NCBI RefSeq assembly: GCF_040750475.1
Contig: NZ_JABJVY010000002.1
Coordinates: 293,462 to 357,461, forward strand
DNA: 64,000 nucleotides
From: Amorphus sp040750475
GTDB taxonomy: Bacteria > Pseudomonadota > Alphaproteobacteria > Rhizobiales > Amorphaceae
Direction of reading: 5' to 3'
The notes beneath the pieces were generated by a model. It did not search any database. It saw nothing but the letters and a program-made list of their open reading frames with translations, and had not been told where the DNA came from. Both the position numbers and the translations under genes were made by a program. This document shows, piece after piece, positions 42,049 through 50,666 of this stretch. Within the stretch, counting starts at the first letter, position 1; each line of letters starts with the position of its first letter.

Positions 42049-44325
42049 ATGCAGGAGCCGACGACGACGTCGAGGCTTCGACGCAGGGCTGCGCACTTTC
42101 GCGCATTGCCGTTTCGCGCATCGGTGCGCAGTGCGCGCCTGCGCGGGCTGCCGTCCCGCGTGCGCAATTGGGTCGCGCAGTGCCTGGAGACCGACCTCGA
42201 TCGCGGCAGGGGTTTTCTCTGGTTGCCGGTGGCCGCCGCGGTTGGCATCGCGGTTTATTTCGCGCTGCCGCGGGAACCGCACTGGCCGACGCTTGCGGGC
42301 CTTGGTCTCGCCGTTTCGCTCGCCGCCGTCTACAGCCAGCGCCATCGGCTCGGCTTCGCGGCGCTGGCGACTTGCGCCGCCGTGCTTTTCGCCATGGCCG
42401 CCGTTGCGGGACAAACGGCGCGGGTGCAGGCGCCGGTCGTGCCTTATGACGGCACTTTCGTGGTGCGGGGGTTCGTCGAGACGCGCGAGCCGAGACCGGA
42501 CGGGGCGGTGCGCTATGTCCTGAGGGTGGTCTCGATGGAGGGGCTGACGCGCGAGCGGATGCCGCATCGGGTGCGGATGACCGCGCGCGGCAGAGGAGAT
42601 AGGCCGGAGGTGGGGGATGGCGTGCGCGCGATTGCGCGGCTTGCTCCGCCGCGCGGGCCCGTCGCGCCTGGAGGTTATAATTCCGCCCGGCGTCTGTTCT
42701 TCGAGGGGATCGGCGCCAGCGGGTTTTCCTATGGCTTGCCGAAGCCCGCGAACCTGGGATCGCCGCCGCTCGATCTTCGCGTCGTGGCGGCGGTGGCGCA
42801 TGTGCGCGCGAACATCGCCGAACGGCTGCGGATGGCGCTTCCCGGCCGCAACGGCGAGCTTGCCGCCACGCTTCTGGTGGGCGACCGCGGCGGCATCCCG
42901 GAGGACACCCAGGACGCGATCCGGGCGGCAGGCCTCGGTCACATCCTGGCGATTTCCGGGCTTCATATGGCGCTGGTCGCCGGCACCATCTTCACGCTCA
43001 TCCGCTTCGGCCTGGCCGCGCTGCCCTCGGTCGCGCTGACGTATCCGATCCGCAAATGGGCTGCTGCGGCGGCTCTTCTGGCCGGTTTCGTCTATCTGGT
43101 GCTGTCGGGCGGTGCGATCGCAACGCTAAGAGCCTTCGTCATGCTTGCGGTCGCCTTGGTGGCGATCCTGGCGGACAGGCCGGCGCTGACGCTGCGCTCG
43201 GTGGCCGTCGCGGCCCTGGTCGTCATGGCAATCGATCCCGCTGCGGTAATCGAGCCGGGCTTTCAGATGTCGTTTGCGGCTGTCATCGCTCTGGTCGCGG
43301 CCTATGAGTGGCTTGCCGGCCGGGAGCGCGTCCGCGATCCGCCCGCAAATTCCGGACGGATCCGGCGGATCGGCCGCTGGGGCGGACTGTGGATTGCCGG
43401 GCTGGCGCTCACCTCTCTCATCGCGGGGCTTGCGACCGGACCGATCGGGGCCTTTCACTTCCACCGGATCGCGCCGTTCGGACTTCTGGGCAATCTCCTG
43501 GCGATGCCGCTGGTGACGTTGGTCGTGATGCCGGCGGGCGTCGTCTCCGTGGCGCTCATGCCGCTTGGCCTCGATCCGATTCCGCTCACCGCGATGGGCT
43601 GGGGGCTCGACGGGGTCGTCGCGGTGGCTCACATGGTCGCGGATTTGAGCGCCGGGGCAGGGGCGGTCGGCCGGACTCCTGCTGTGGCTGTCCTCTCGAT
43701 GGCAGCGGGCCTGTTGTGGCTGGCCTTGTGGACCACATCCTGGCGGTTTTTGGGAATCGGTGCGATTGCCGCCGGTCTCGCGTTCTTGCCGTTCGCTTCG
43801 CGCCCCGATGTGTTGATCGCCGATGACGGCCGCACGGTCGCCGTGCGTGGGGCGGATGGGCGTTTGCGCATCGCGGTCGCGCAAGGCGGTGCGTTCGTGG
43901 CGCGCATGTGGCTGGAAGCCGACGGCGATTCCCGCGCCGCGGACGATCCGAGCGTCAAGGCAGGCATTTTATGCGATGGGCTCGGCTGCACGCTGCCGCT
44001 GGTCCGCGGGCCGCCTGGCTCCGAGGCGGCGTCCTCCGTCAATACAGAGAGCCCGCACAGCTTGGGGATCCTGAACGGCAAGCTCGCCTTCGTGGAACGG
44101 CCGCAGGCCTTCCTGGAGGACTGCCAGCGCGCCACGATCCTGGTGACGCGACACACAGCGCCGCGCGATTGCACTGGACCACTCTTGGTGGTCGATCGGC
44201 GTAAGTTGATCGAAACCGGCGCGCTCGCGCTCAAGCGGATCGACGATCCACCCTTCTATCGCCTCACGCGCGGCCGTCCGAAGGTGCCACGCCCCTGGGA
44301 TGCGCGTCCCGTGGTGCGCCGGTAG
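42049..44325 (+). CDS. comEC: ComEC/Rec2 family DNA-uptake channel protein
   Basis: A 758-residue inner-membrane protein related to ComEC, the channel for single-stranded DNA in natural transformation. An N-terminal basic region is followed by membrane helices and a DUF4131-type periplasmic OB-like part (about 130-215). The competence domain starts around residue 255, with LLVGDRGGIPEDTQDAIRAAG and then LGHILAISGLHMALV (about 302-316). The C-terminal region (about 600-758) resembles a reduced metallo-beta-lactamase domain without clear metal histidines. Location between gltX and lexA is common in Hyphomicrobiales. Competence is not proven by the gene's presence. Confidence 0.9.
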   Translation: MQEPTTTSRLRRRAAHFRALPFRASVRSARLRGLPSRVRNWVAQCLETDLDRGRGFLWLPVAAAVGIAVYFALPREPHWPTLAGLGLAVSLAAVYSQRHRLGFAALATCAAVLFAMAAVAGQTARVQAPVVPYDGTFVVRGFVETREPRPDGAVRYVLRVVSMEGLTRERMPHRVRMTARGRGDRPEVGDGVRAIARLAPPRGPVAPGGYNSARRLFFEGIGASGFSYGLPKPANLGSPPLDLRVVAAVAHVRANIAERLRMALPGRNGELAATLLVGDRGGIPEDTQDAIRAAGLGHILAISGLHMALVAGTIFTLIRFGLAALPSVALTYPIRKWAAAAALLAGFVYLVLSGGAIATLRAFVMLAVALVAILADRPALTLRSVAVAALVVMAIDPAAVIEPGFQMSFAAVIALVAAYEWLAGRERVRDPPANSGRIRRIGRWGGLWIAGLALTSLIAGLATGPIGAFHFHRIAPFGLLGNLLAMPLVTLVVMPAGVVSVALMPLGLDPIPLTAMGWGLDGVVAVAHMVADLSAGAGAVGRTPAVAVLSMAAGLLWLALWTTSWRFLGIGAIAAGLAFLPFASRPDVLIADDGRTVAVRGADGRLRIAVAQGGAFVARMWLEADGDSRAADDPSVKAGILCDGLGCTLPLVRGPPGSEAASSVNTESPHSLGILNGKLAFVERPQAFLEDCQRATILVTRHTAPRDCTGPLLVVDRRKLIETGALALKRIDDPPFYRLTRGRPKVPRPWDARPVVRR

Positions 44326-44405
44326 CGCTTTTGCCTTTGGCAAGCGCGCGTTGGAATCATTGCGCTCTTCTCGGAACCCCCAACGGCTCCAAGTGTTCGG
44401 TTCGA

Positions 44406-44454
44406 ACGCGTTTCCGGATGGCGAACCGGCTTCCACTTCGCCTGGAAATGCTCT
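44406..44454. repeat. Intergenic palindromic repeat, family 2 copy
   Basis: AACGCGTTTCCGGATGGCG through TTCGCCTGGAAATGCTCT. It aligns base for base with 7375-7424 apart from scattered substitutions, and directly adjoins family 1 copy C in the comEC-lexA convergent gap. Confidence 0.75.
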
Positions 44455-44587
44455 CGAACCTCTCCGCTCGGATGGACATATCCGAGCGACAAGAAACGCT
44501 CCAGATTCAATAGCTTGAGTATGTCCCGAAGGTCTTGGGCAGGGGAAGGCCGAGCACCGGTTCCGCCTTATTCGGGACATGCTCTAG
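44455..44587. repeat. Intergenic repeat family 1, copy C
   Basis: Starts with a perfect stem CGCTCGGAT/ATCCGAGCG, continues through GACAAGAAACGCTCC and AGATTCAATAGCTTGAG, and ends TTCGGGACATGCTCTAG. The middle part differs from copies A and B: about 50 bases including CACCGGTTCCGCC replace the TTATCGTTCAGAT block. The end overlaps the last codons of lexA. Confidence 0.75.
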
Positions 44588-45300
44588 TAGCTGCGAAACA
44601 GCGCCACCAGCCGGCCTTGAATCCGCACCTGGTCGGGGCCGAAGATCCGCGTCTCGTAGGCCGGGTTCGCAGCCTCCAGCGCGATCGACGCGCCCTTCCG
44701 GCGCAGCCGCTTCAAGGTCGCCTCTTCGTCATCCACCAGCGCCACGACGATGTCGCCATTATCGGCCGTGTCGGACTTCTTGATGACGACGGTGTCGCCA
44801 TCCAGGATTCCGGCCTCGATCATGGAATCGCCGCGCACTTCCAACGCGAAATGCTCGCCGCCGCCCACGAGATCGGACGGCACGGTGATTTGATGGCTTT
44901 CCTGCTGGATCGCTTCGATCGGGACACCGGCGGCAATCCGGCCCATAACCGGGATCGACAGACCGTTGCCCGTGCTTTTCGGCTCGGGTGCCGGCGGTGG
45001 GGAGGCCGGTGCCTTGCCGCGCGACCCTTCGATGACGGCAGGGGAAAAGCCTTTGCTGCGTGGGGCCGCCAGCGAAGGACCAACCGATTCCGGCAGCCGG
45101 ATCACTTCCAGCGCGCGTGCCCGGTTCGGTAGGCGGCGAATGAAGCCGCGCTCTTCCAGGGCCGTGATCAAACGGTGGATGCCGGACTTGGAGCGGAGGG
45201 CCAACGCCTCCTTCATTTCGTCGAACGACGGCGGGACCCCGGTTTCCTTCAACCGCTCATGAATGAACATCAAGAGCTCATGTTGCTTGCGGGTCAGCAT
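44584..45300 (-). CDS. lexA: LexA repressor
   Basis: The SOS repressor, 238 residues. An N-terminal winged helix (MLTRKQHELLMFIHERL, about 1-65) is followed by a Pro/Ser-rich linker (about 75-112) and the self-cleaving S24 domain. The cleavage site is Ala124-Gly125, and the catalytic dyad is Ser159 (RGDSM) and Lys197 (TLKR). The start MLTRKQ is at 45300; open sequence upstream is not conserved. An exact alphaproteobacterial SOS box lies 67 bases upstream, pointing to autoregulation. Convergent with comEC, divergent from the TetR gene. Confidence 0.97.
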   Translation of the reverse strand: MLTRKQHELLMFIHERLKETGVPPSFDEMKEALALRSKSGIHRLITALEERGFIRRLPNRARALEVIRLPESVGPSLAAPRSKGFSPAVIEGSRGKAPASPPPAPEPKSTGNGLSIPVMGRIAAGVPIEAIQQESHQITVPSDLVGGGEHFALEVRGDSMIEAGILDGDTVVIKKSDTADNGDIVVALVDDEEATLKRLRRKGASIALEAANPAYETRIFGPDQVRIQGRLVALFRSY

Positions 45301-45366
45301 CAGGTCGGTCCCACCCCTCGCTTGCAGCCAGCCAAGACGCGTACAAATCAGGAACGTAAGGTACGC

Positions 45367-45381
45367 GTTCCATATGTGTTC
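45367..45381. promoter_or_regulatory. SOS box of lexA (GTTC-N7-GTTC)
   Basis: GTTC at 45367-45370 and GTTC at 45378-45381 are separated by seven bases (CATATGT), an exact match to the direct-repeat LexA operator known in Alphaproteobacteria. Its position 67 bases before the lexA start codon is typical of autoregulation. Confidence 0.85.
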
Positions 45382-45571
45382 CGCAAGAGTTAATGTCCGG
45401 TTTCCGATGGATGGGGCGAAGCGCGAACAAGTGGCGGCGAAAGCCGGGCCTTTTGGAGATCGGCTAGTGGCACACTGTGCACCATTTTTCCCGGATGCTG
45501 TCAAAGGGTCGGCCGCGTCGGCGGTCACCGCGTAGCAGCCGGCCAGCCTAATCGTGCTGTGGCGGCATCGA

Positions 45572-45599
45572 TTGACTGTTGTTTACTCGCGGGTATATT
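45572..45599 (+). promoter_or_regulatory. Probable promoter of the TetR-fad operon
   Basis: TTGACT (45572-45577) and TATATT (45594-45599) are 16 bases apart, a good housekeeping promoter. It lies 37 bases before the TTG start of the TetR gene. I found no clear palindromic operator beside it. Confidence 0.55.
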
Positions 45600-45635
45600 G
45601 CTTACGCTTAAGAAGGCGACATCGGAGCATTCCCC

Positions 45636-46274
45636 TTGGCCACCCTTTCGCCGCGCCAATCTCCCTGGTCCAATCGCGAGGCGCGCGAGAGGGAACGGGA
45701 GAGCAAGCGCGAGGCGGTGCTTGCGACCGCCGTTCAGTTCTTCAATCAGAAGGGTTTCCACGCGACCTCGCTGGACGACGTGGCGACGGCGCTGAACGTC
45801 ACCAAGCCGACGATCTATCACTACTTTTCCAACAAGGATGAGATCCTGTTCGAGTGCGTGGGACGCGGGCTTTCGGCGCTGCGGGAGGCGGCCGACGCGG
45901 CTGCGGCCCGTGGCGGCAGCGGGATGGATCGCCTGCGCGCGCTGATGCGCGAATATGCGCTGGTGATGACCCAGGATTTCGGGATCTGCGTGACCCGGAC
46001 CGCCGATGCCGAACTGGCGGAAGAAAGCCGGCTAAAATTTCGCGCCCTGAAACGGGAGATCGACGAGACCATTCGCGGCGTCGTGGAAGACGGCATGCGC
46101 GACGGCTCCATCGCGCAAGGCGACGCCCGCCTGATGACCTTCACCCTGTCGGGTTCGCTGAACTGGGTAGCGCGCTGGTACGACCCGAAGGGACCGATGT
46201 CAGCCTCGGAGATCGCAGACGGAGCGGTGTCGATGTTGGTCAACGGCCTTGCCCCGCGCGGGGAAGCGGTCTGA
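45636..46274 (+). CDS. TetR/AcrR family regulator of a beta-oxidation operon
   Basis: A 212-residue TetR-type repressor. The helix-turn-helix is clear at about 34-66, with FFNQKGFHATSLDDVATAL then NVTKPTIYHYFSNKDEIL. The ligand domain is helical and lacks motifs that name the ligand. Since the next three genes encode fatty acyl-CoA degradation enzymes, an acyl-CoA ligand is likely by analogy with FadR/PaaR-type TetR regulators. The start is TTG at 45636; a shorter start inside is possible. Gap to the crotonase gene is about 106 bases. Confidence 0.88.
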   Translation: MATLSPRQSPWSNREARERERESKREAVLATAVQFFNQKGFHATSLDDVATALNVTKPTIYHYFSNKDEILFECVGRGLSALREAADAAAARGGSGMDRLRALMREYALVMTQDFGICVTRTADAELAEESRLKFRALKREIDETIRGVVEDGMRDGSIAQGDARLMTFTLSGSLNWVARWYDPKGPMSASEIADGAVSMLVNGLAPRGEAV

Positions 46275-46380
46275 GCGCGGCGGGCAGGGGCCGACAGGTC
46301 AGCCTGCCGGATCTCAGGTCGACGGCAAGAACGAAAGTTCCGGACAAGGGGCTCGGAGTGTGAGGGAGGGCGAGGGCGCC

Positions 46381-47163
46381 ATGAGCGAACCGATCAAGCT
46401 GACCATTGCGGACGGCGTTGCGGAGATGCGGTTCAACCGCCCGGACCAGCTGAACGCGCTGGATGGGGCCATGGCGCAAGCCTTTCAAGCCTGTGTCGAG
46501 ACCGTGCTCGCCGAGCCGTCCGTACGCGTGATTTTGATGAGCGGTGCGGGACGTTCGTTCATGGCCGGTGGCGATCTGGCCGCGTTCCGGGCGGGCGAAG
46601 ATAAGCCGGCGGTGGCGCGTGCTCTGATCGAGCCGGCGCATGCCGGGCTGAAGCGCCTGGCGGCAAGCCCGGTCCTGACGCTGGCGGTCGGGCAGGGGCC
46701 GATCGCGGGGGCGGGAGTGTCGCTGTTGATCGGCACCGATCTCGCGATCGTTGCCGAAGGCGCCACATTGAATCTCGCTTACGCGCGAGTGGGCGCGAGC
46801 CCGGACTGCGGCGGCTCGTGGGCGCTACCGCGGCTGGTCGGCCAGCGCCGGGCGCTGGAGATTGCGCTCCTGTGCGACACCGTCGATGCGGCCGAGGCGC
46901 AGCGGATCGGCCTGGTCAACCGGGTGGTGCCGGCGGATGCGCTCATGACCGAAGCGCGCAAGCTGGCGGCCCGGCTTGCCGGCGGCCCGCCGCGTGCGCT
47001 CGGCCACACCAAGGCACTGCTTCGCGCCGCCCTCGATACGCCACTCGAGGCCCAGCTCGATGCCGAGGCCGAGCGCTTTCGCGATTGTGCGAAGACAGAC
47101 GATTTTTCGGAGGCGCTCGAAGCCTTCTTCACCAAGCGGCCGGCAAAGTTTTCCGGCCGCTGA
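46381..47163 (+). CDS. Enoyl-CoA hydratase/isomerase family protein
   Basis: A 260-residue crotonase-fold enzyme. The oxyanion-hole block is MAGGDLAAF (about 61-69), and a second glycine-rich block IAGAGVSLLIGTDLA follows (about 106-120). Of the two hydratase glutamates, the first position is not Glu; instead Asp lies in GASPDCGGSW (about 140-149), as in isomerase-type members such as PaaG. The second Glu equivalent is present in RRALEIALL. It may therefore be an enoyl-CoA isomerase rather than a hydratase, a role not covered by the trifunctional partner downstream. Confidence 0.87.
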   Translation: MSEPIKLTIADGVAEMRFNRPDQLNALDGAMAQAFQACVETVLAEPSVRVILMSGAGRSFMAGGDLAAFRAGEDKPAVARALIEPAHAGLKRLAASPVLTLAVGQGPIAGAGVSLLIGTDLAIVAEGATLNLAYARVGASPDCGGSWALPRLVGQRRALEIALLCDTVDAAEAQRIGLVNRVVPADALMTEARKLAARLAGGPPRALGHTKALLRAALDTPLEAQLDAEAERFRDCAKTDDFSEALEAFFTKRPAKFSGR

Positions 47164-47185
47164 CGGACCATCGGGTAGGACAGCG

Positions 47186-48322
47186 ATGACCAAGGACGCT
47201 TTCATTGCGGGCTATGTGCGCTCGCCCTTCACCTTCGCGCGCAAGGGCGCGCTTGCCGGCGTGCGCCCGGACGATCTGGGTGCGCATGTGATCCGGGCTC
47301 TTCTGGAGCGCACTGGCGCGCCAGCGGACGAAATCGAGGACGTTGTCTGGGGCTGCGCCTTCCCGGAGGCCGAGCAGGGGCTGAATATCGGCCGTGTGGT
47401 GGGGCTGCTGGCCGGCCTGCCGGAGACGAGCGCGGGCACGACAGTCAACCGCTGGTGTGGCTCCTCGATCCAGGCGGTGCAGATGGCGGCCGGCATGCTG
47501 ATGATGAACGCCGGGGAGGCTTTCGTCGCAGGCGGTACGGAATCCATGTCCCGGGTTCCGATGATGGGCTTCAACGTGCTGCCGCACCCGAGTTGGGATA
47601 AGCAGGCCATCGACGACTACATCAATGTCGGCCTGACGGCGGAGCGTGTCGCCAGCGAGCACGATGTCACCCGTGAGGACCAGGACCGCTTCGCCCACGC
47701 CAGCCATTCCAAGGCGCGCGCGGCACAGCAGGACGGTCGGCTCGGCGCCGAAATCGCGCCGGTGGCGACGGCCGCCGGCGACGTTGCGCTCGATGGCTGC
47801 GTGCGTGAGACGTCGCTGGAAAAGCTCGCGGAGCTGAAGACGGTGTTTCTGGAAGACGGCACGGTCACGGCGGCGTCCTCCTCGCCGATGACCGACGGCG
47901 CGACCGCGGTGCTGGTCTGCTCGAAGGAGTTCTGCGATCGCCACGGGCTCACGCCGCTTGCCCGGGTGGAAAGCTTCGCCGTGTCCGGCTGTGCGCCGGG
48001 CGTCATGGGGCTCGGGCCGATCGAGAGCTCCCGCAAGGCATTGAAGCGGGCGGGTCTGACCATCGACGATATCGATATCGTGGAGATGAACGAAGCCTTC
48101 GCGGCCCAGGCGGAGGCTTGCCGCCGGGCGTTGGAAATCGATCCGGACAAGCTGAACATCGATGGCGGCGCCATCGCGCTCGGCCATCCGCTGGGCGCCA
48201 CCGGCACCAGGCTGGTCGGCAAGGCCGCTACGCTCTTGAAGCGCGAGGGCAAGAAGCGGGCACTCGCGACCCAGTGCATCGGTGGTGGCATGGGCATCGC
48301 AATGATCCTGGAGGCGGCTTGA
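47186..48322 (+). CDS. Acetyl-CoA acyltransferase (thiolase)
   Basis: The last step of beta-oxidation, cleaving 3-ketoacyl-CoA with CoA. The 378-residue protein has the nucleophile Cys91 in NRWCGSS, the histidine in GHPLGATGTRL and the second Cys in CIGGGMG. Slightly short for a thiolase but all core blocks are there. Its stop codon shares one base with the start of the next gene (TGATG), so the two are translationally coupled, as expected for subunits of one complex. Confidence 0.93.
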   Translation: MTKDAFIAGYVRSPFTFARKGALAGVRPDDLGAHVIRALLERTGAPADEIEDVVWGCAFPEAEQGLNIGRVVGLLAGLPETSAGTTVNRWCGSSIQAVQMAAGMLMMNAGEAFVAGGTESMSRVPMMGFNVLPHPSWDKQAIDDYINVGLTAERVASEHDVTREDQDRFAHASHSKARAAQQDGRLGAEIAPVATAAGDVALDGCVRETSLEKLAELKTVFLEDGTVTAASSSPMTDGATAVLVCSKEFCDRHGLTPLARVESFAVSGCAPGVMGLGPIESSRKALKRAGLTIDDIDIVEMNEAFAAQAEACRRALEIDPDKLNIDGGAIALGHPLGATGTRLVGKAATLLKREGKKRALATQCIGGGMGIAMILEAA

Positions 48323-50625
48323 TGACGGCGCTCGGAGCCGAGCGAACCGGCGTCGCCCGCGCCGCGGTCATCGGGGCCGGCTCGATGGGATCGGGCATTG
48401 CCGCCCAGTTCGCCAACGCCGGCATCCCCGTTGACCTGTTGGACATTCCCGGCGGCGAGGGCAAGCGCAACGCGCCGGCCGAAAGTGGGGTTGCCCGCCA
48501 GCTGAAGGCCGGGGGCTTTATGGCGAGCGGCGGTCCGAAGCTGGTCAGGACCGGCAATGTCGAGGACGATCTCGGCTGGCTTGCCGAGGCCGACTGGATC
48601 GTGGAAGCGATCATCGAGGACCTCGATCTCAAGCGCGATCTCTACAAGCGGATCGAGACAGTCCGCCGCCCGGGCACGATCCTGTCGTCGAACACGTCGA
48701 CGATCCCGCGCGCCGCGCTGATCGCCGACATGGGCGACGGTTTCGCGGCCGACTTCGTCATCACTCATTTCTTCAACCCGCCACGGGTGATGCAGCTCAT
48801 GGAGCTGGTCACGGCGCCGGAGACCGATCCCGGCGTGGCGAACCGTGTGCGGGCGGCGGCAAAGGCTGCACTTGGCAAGACCGTGGTCGATTGCCGCGAT
48901 ACGCCAGGATTCATCGCCAATCGGATCGGGTGCTTCTGGATGGCGGTCGCCGCGCTGGAGGCAAAGCGGCTCGGGCTCAGCGTGGAGCGCGCCGATGCCA
49001 TCAACGCGGCGTTCGGAATCCCGCGCACCGGCATTTTCGGCCTGTTCGATCTGGTCGGAATTGATCTCGTCCCGCATGTGTGGGGTAGCCTCCTGTCGGC
49101 GTTGCCGAAGCAGGATGATCTCCATCGCTTCGACCTGCCGGCCGACCCGCTGTTTTCCGAGCTAGTTGCCTCCGGCCGCTATGGTCGCAAGAGCGGCGCC
49201 GGCTTCTATCGCAAGGCCGGCGACGGCAGCCGCGAGGCACTTGATCTCGAAACGGGGGACTATCGGCCGGCCGAGCCCGTGGCGGCGGCGGATCTGCCCG
49301 GCGGCGGTCGCGATCTGGCCGCGCTTCTGGCGGACGACGGGGCGGCGGGGCGCTATGCCGCCAGCATGCTGGCCACGGTGGTCGCCTACGCCGCCGAGCA
49401 CGCCCCGGAGCTCGCCGCCGATGTCGGTGCGGTCGATATCGCGATCGAGCTCGGCTATTCCTGGCGCGCCGGGCCGTTCAAGCTTGCCGACAGGGTCGGA
49501 CCGGCGACTGTCGTCGCCAGCCTGGAGACAATGGGCCGGCCGGTTCCCGCGTTGCTGGCCAAGGCGGCTGCGGACGGTGGCTTTTATGCTGCGGACCAGG
49601 TGCGGGCCGCCGACGGGCGCATGACGGTGCGACAGCGGCCGGCCTCGCTTTCCGAGGCGCGCGAGATTGTCGGCAACGACGCGGCGTCGCTGCGCGATAT
49701 CGGCGACGGGGTGGCGTGCTTCGAGGTCCACTCCAAGATGAACACGCTGGCGCCGGCGGTGTTCGACCTCCTGGAAGACACGCTGGCCCGCGCCGGGCGC
49801 GATTTCGACGCGCTGGTGATCGGCAACGACGATCCGCGAACCTTCTCTGCCGGTGCGGACCTGTCGTTCATTCTGAGCCTCTTGGAGAGCGGCGAGGACG
49901 CCACGCTGGAGGGCTATCTGCGCCGCGGCCACGATGTGTTCCACCGGGTGTTGCAGGCGCCGGTGCCGGTGGTGACAGCCGCCCATGGCTTGGCGCTCGG
50001 CGGCGCCTGCGAGATCGCGCTGCACACCCAGGGCGTGGTGGCGCACGCGGAACTGACGATCGGCCTGCCGGAGACCAAGGCCGGTCTGATTCCGGCTTGG
50101 GGCGGCTGCACGCGGCTGCTCGCCCGCGCGCCCGGTCGGTCGGGTCCGAAAGGGCCGATGGCGGCGGCGGCCCAGTGTTTCGAGGTTATTCTGCCGGGCC
50201 GGGTTTCGCGGTCGGCGGCCGAAGCCCAGGAGATCGGCTATCTTGCTGAAACCGACGGCATCGTCATGCACCGCGAGCTGCTCCTACCGGAAGCGAAGGC
50301 GCGGGCGATTGCGCTCCGGGATGCCGGGCATCGTCCGCCGGGGCCGGTGTTCGTCACGGTGGCCGGACCGTCCGGGGCGAAGGGGCTGATGTCCACCGTC
50401 ACCGCGGCCCATGCCGCCGGTCGGATGACGGACACCGACTTCATGTTGGCCGAGGCGCTGGCGTCGGTGCTGACTGGCGGACCGGATGGCGATCCGTCAC
50501 GTCCGATGGCGGATCGGGAGCTGATGGATCTGGAACGCGAAACGCTTCTGGTCCTGCTGCAGGAGCCGGCCGTGCGGGGGCGCATCGACCACATGCTGAA
50601 GACCGGCAAACCGCTCAGAAACTGA
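48322..50625 (+). CDS. 3-hydroxyacyl-CoA dehydrogenase/enoyl-CoA hydratase fusion (FadN-like order)
   Basis: A 767-residue fusion. The NAD-binding dehydrogenase domain comes first (VIGAGSMGSGIAAQFANAG, about 15-33), then the 3HCDH C-terminal domains (about 190-450), and the crotonase domain last (about 475-690, with GLALGGACEIALH and GLIPAWGGCTRLL). This is the reverse of FadB/FadJ and matches the FadN layout. The crotonase part keeps the oxyanion-hole glycines. With the thiolase it forms a complete beta-oxidation module for acyl-CoA. Substrate chain length is not predictable. Confidence 0.92.
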   Translation: MTALGAERTGVARAAVIGAGSMGSGIAAQFANAGIPVDLLDIPGGEGKRNAPAESGVARQLKAGGFMASGGPKLVRTGNVEDDLGWLAEADWIVEAIIEDLDLKRDLYKRIETVRRPGTILSSNTSTIPRAALIADMGDGFAADFVITHFFNPPRVMQLMELVTAPETDPGVANRVRAAAKAALGKTVVDCRDTPGFIANRIGCFWMAVAALEAKRLGLSVERADAINAAFGIPRTGIFGLFDLVGIDLVPHVWGSLLSALPKQDDLHRFDLPADPLFSELVASGRYGRKSGAGFYRKAGDGSREALDLETGDYRPAEPVAAADLPGGGRDLAALLADDGAAGRYAASMLATVVAYAAEHAPELAADVGAVDIAIELGYSWRAGPFKLADRVGPATVVASLETMGRPVPALLAKAAADGGFYAADQVRAADGRMTVRQRPASLSEAREIVGNDAASLRDIGDGVACFEVHSKMNTLAPAVFDLLEDTLARAGRDFDALVIGNDDPRTFSAGADLSFILSLLESGEDATLEGYLRRGHDVFHRVLQAPVPVVTAAHGLALGGACEIALHTQGVVAHAELTIGLPETKAGLIPAWGGCTRLLARAPGRSGPKGPMAAAAQCFEVILPGRVSRSAAEAQEIGYLAETDGIVMHRELLLPEAKARAIALRDAGHRPPGPVFVTVAGPSGAKGLMSTVTAAHAAGRMTDTDFMLAEALASVLTGGPDGDPSRPMADRELMDLERETLLVLLQEPAVRGRIDHMLKTGKPLRN

Positions 50626-50666
50626 GCAAGGGCGTGAAAAAGCGGGGGCAGCCTCCTCGGCAGACC

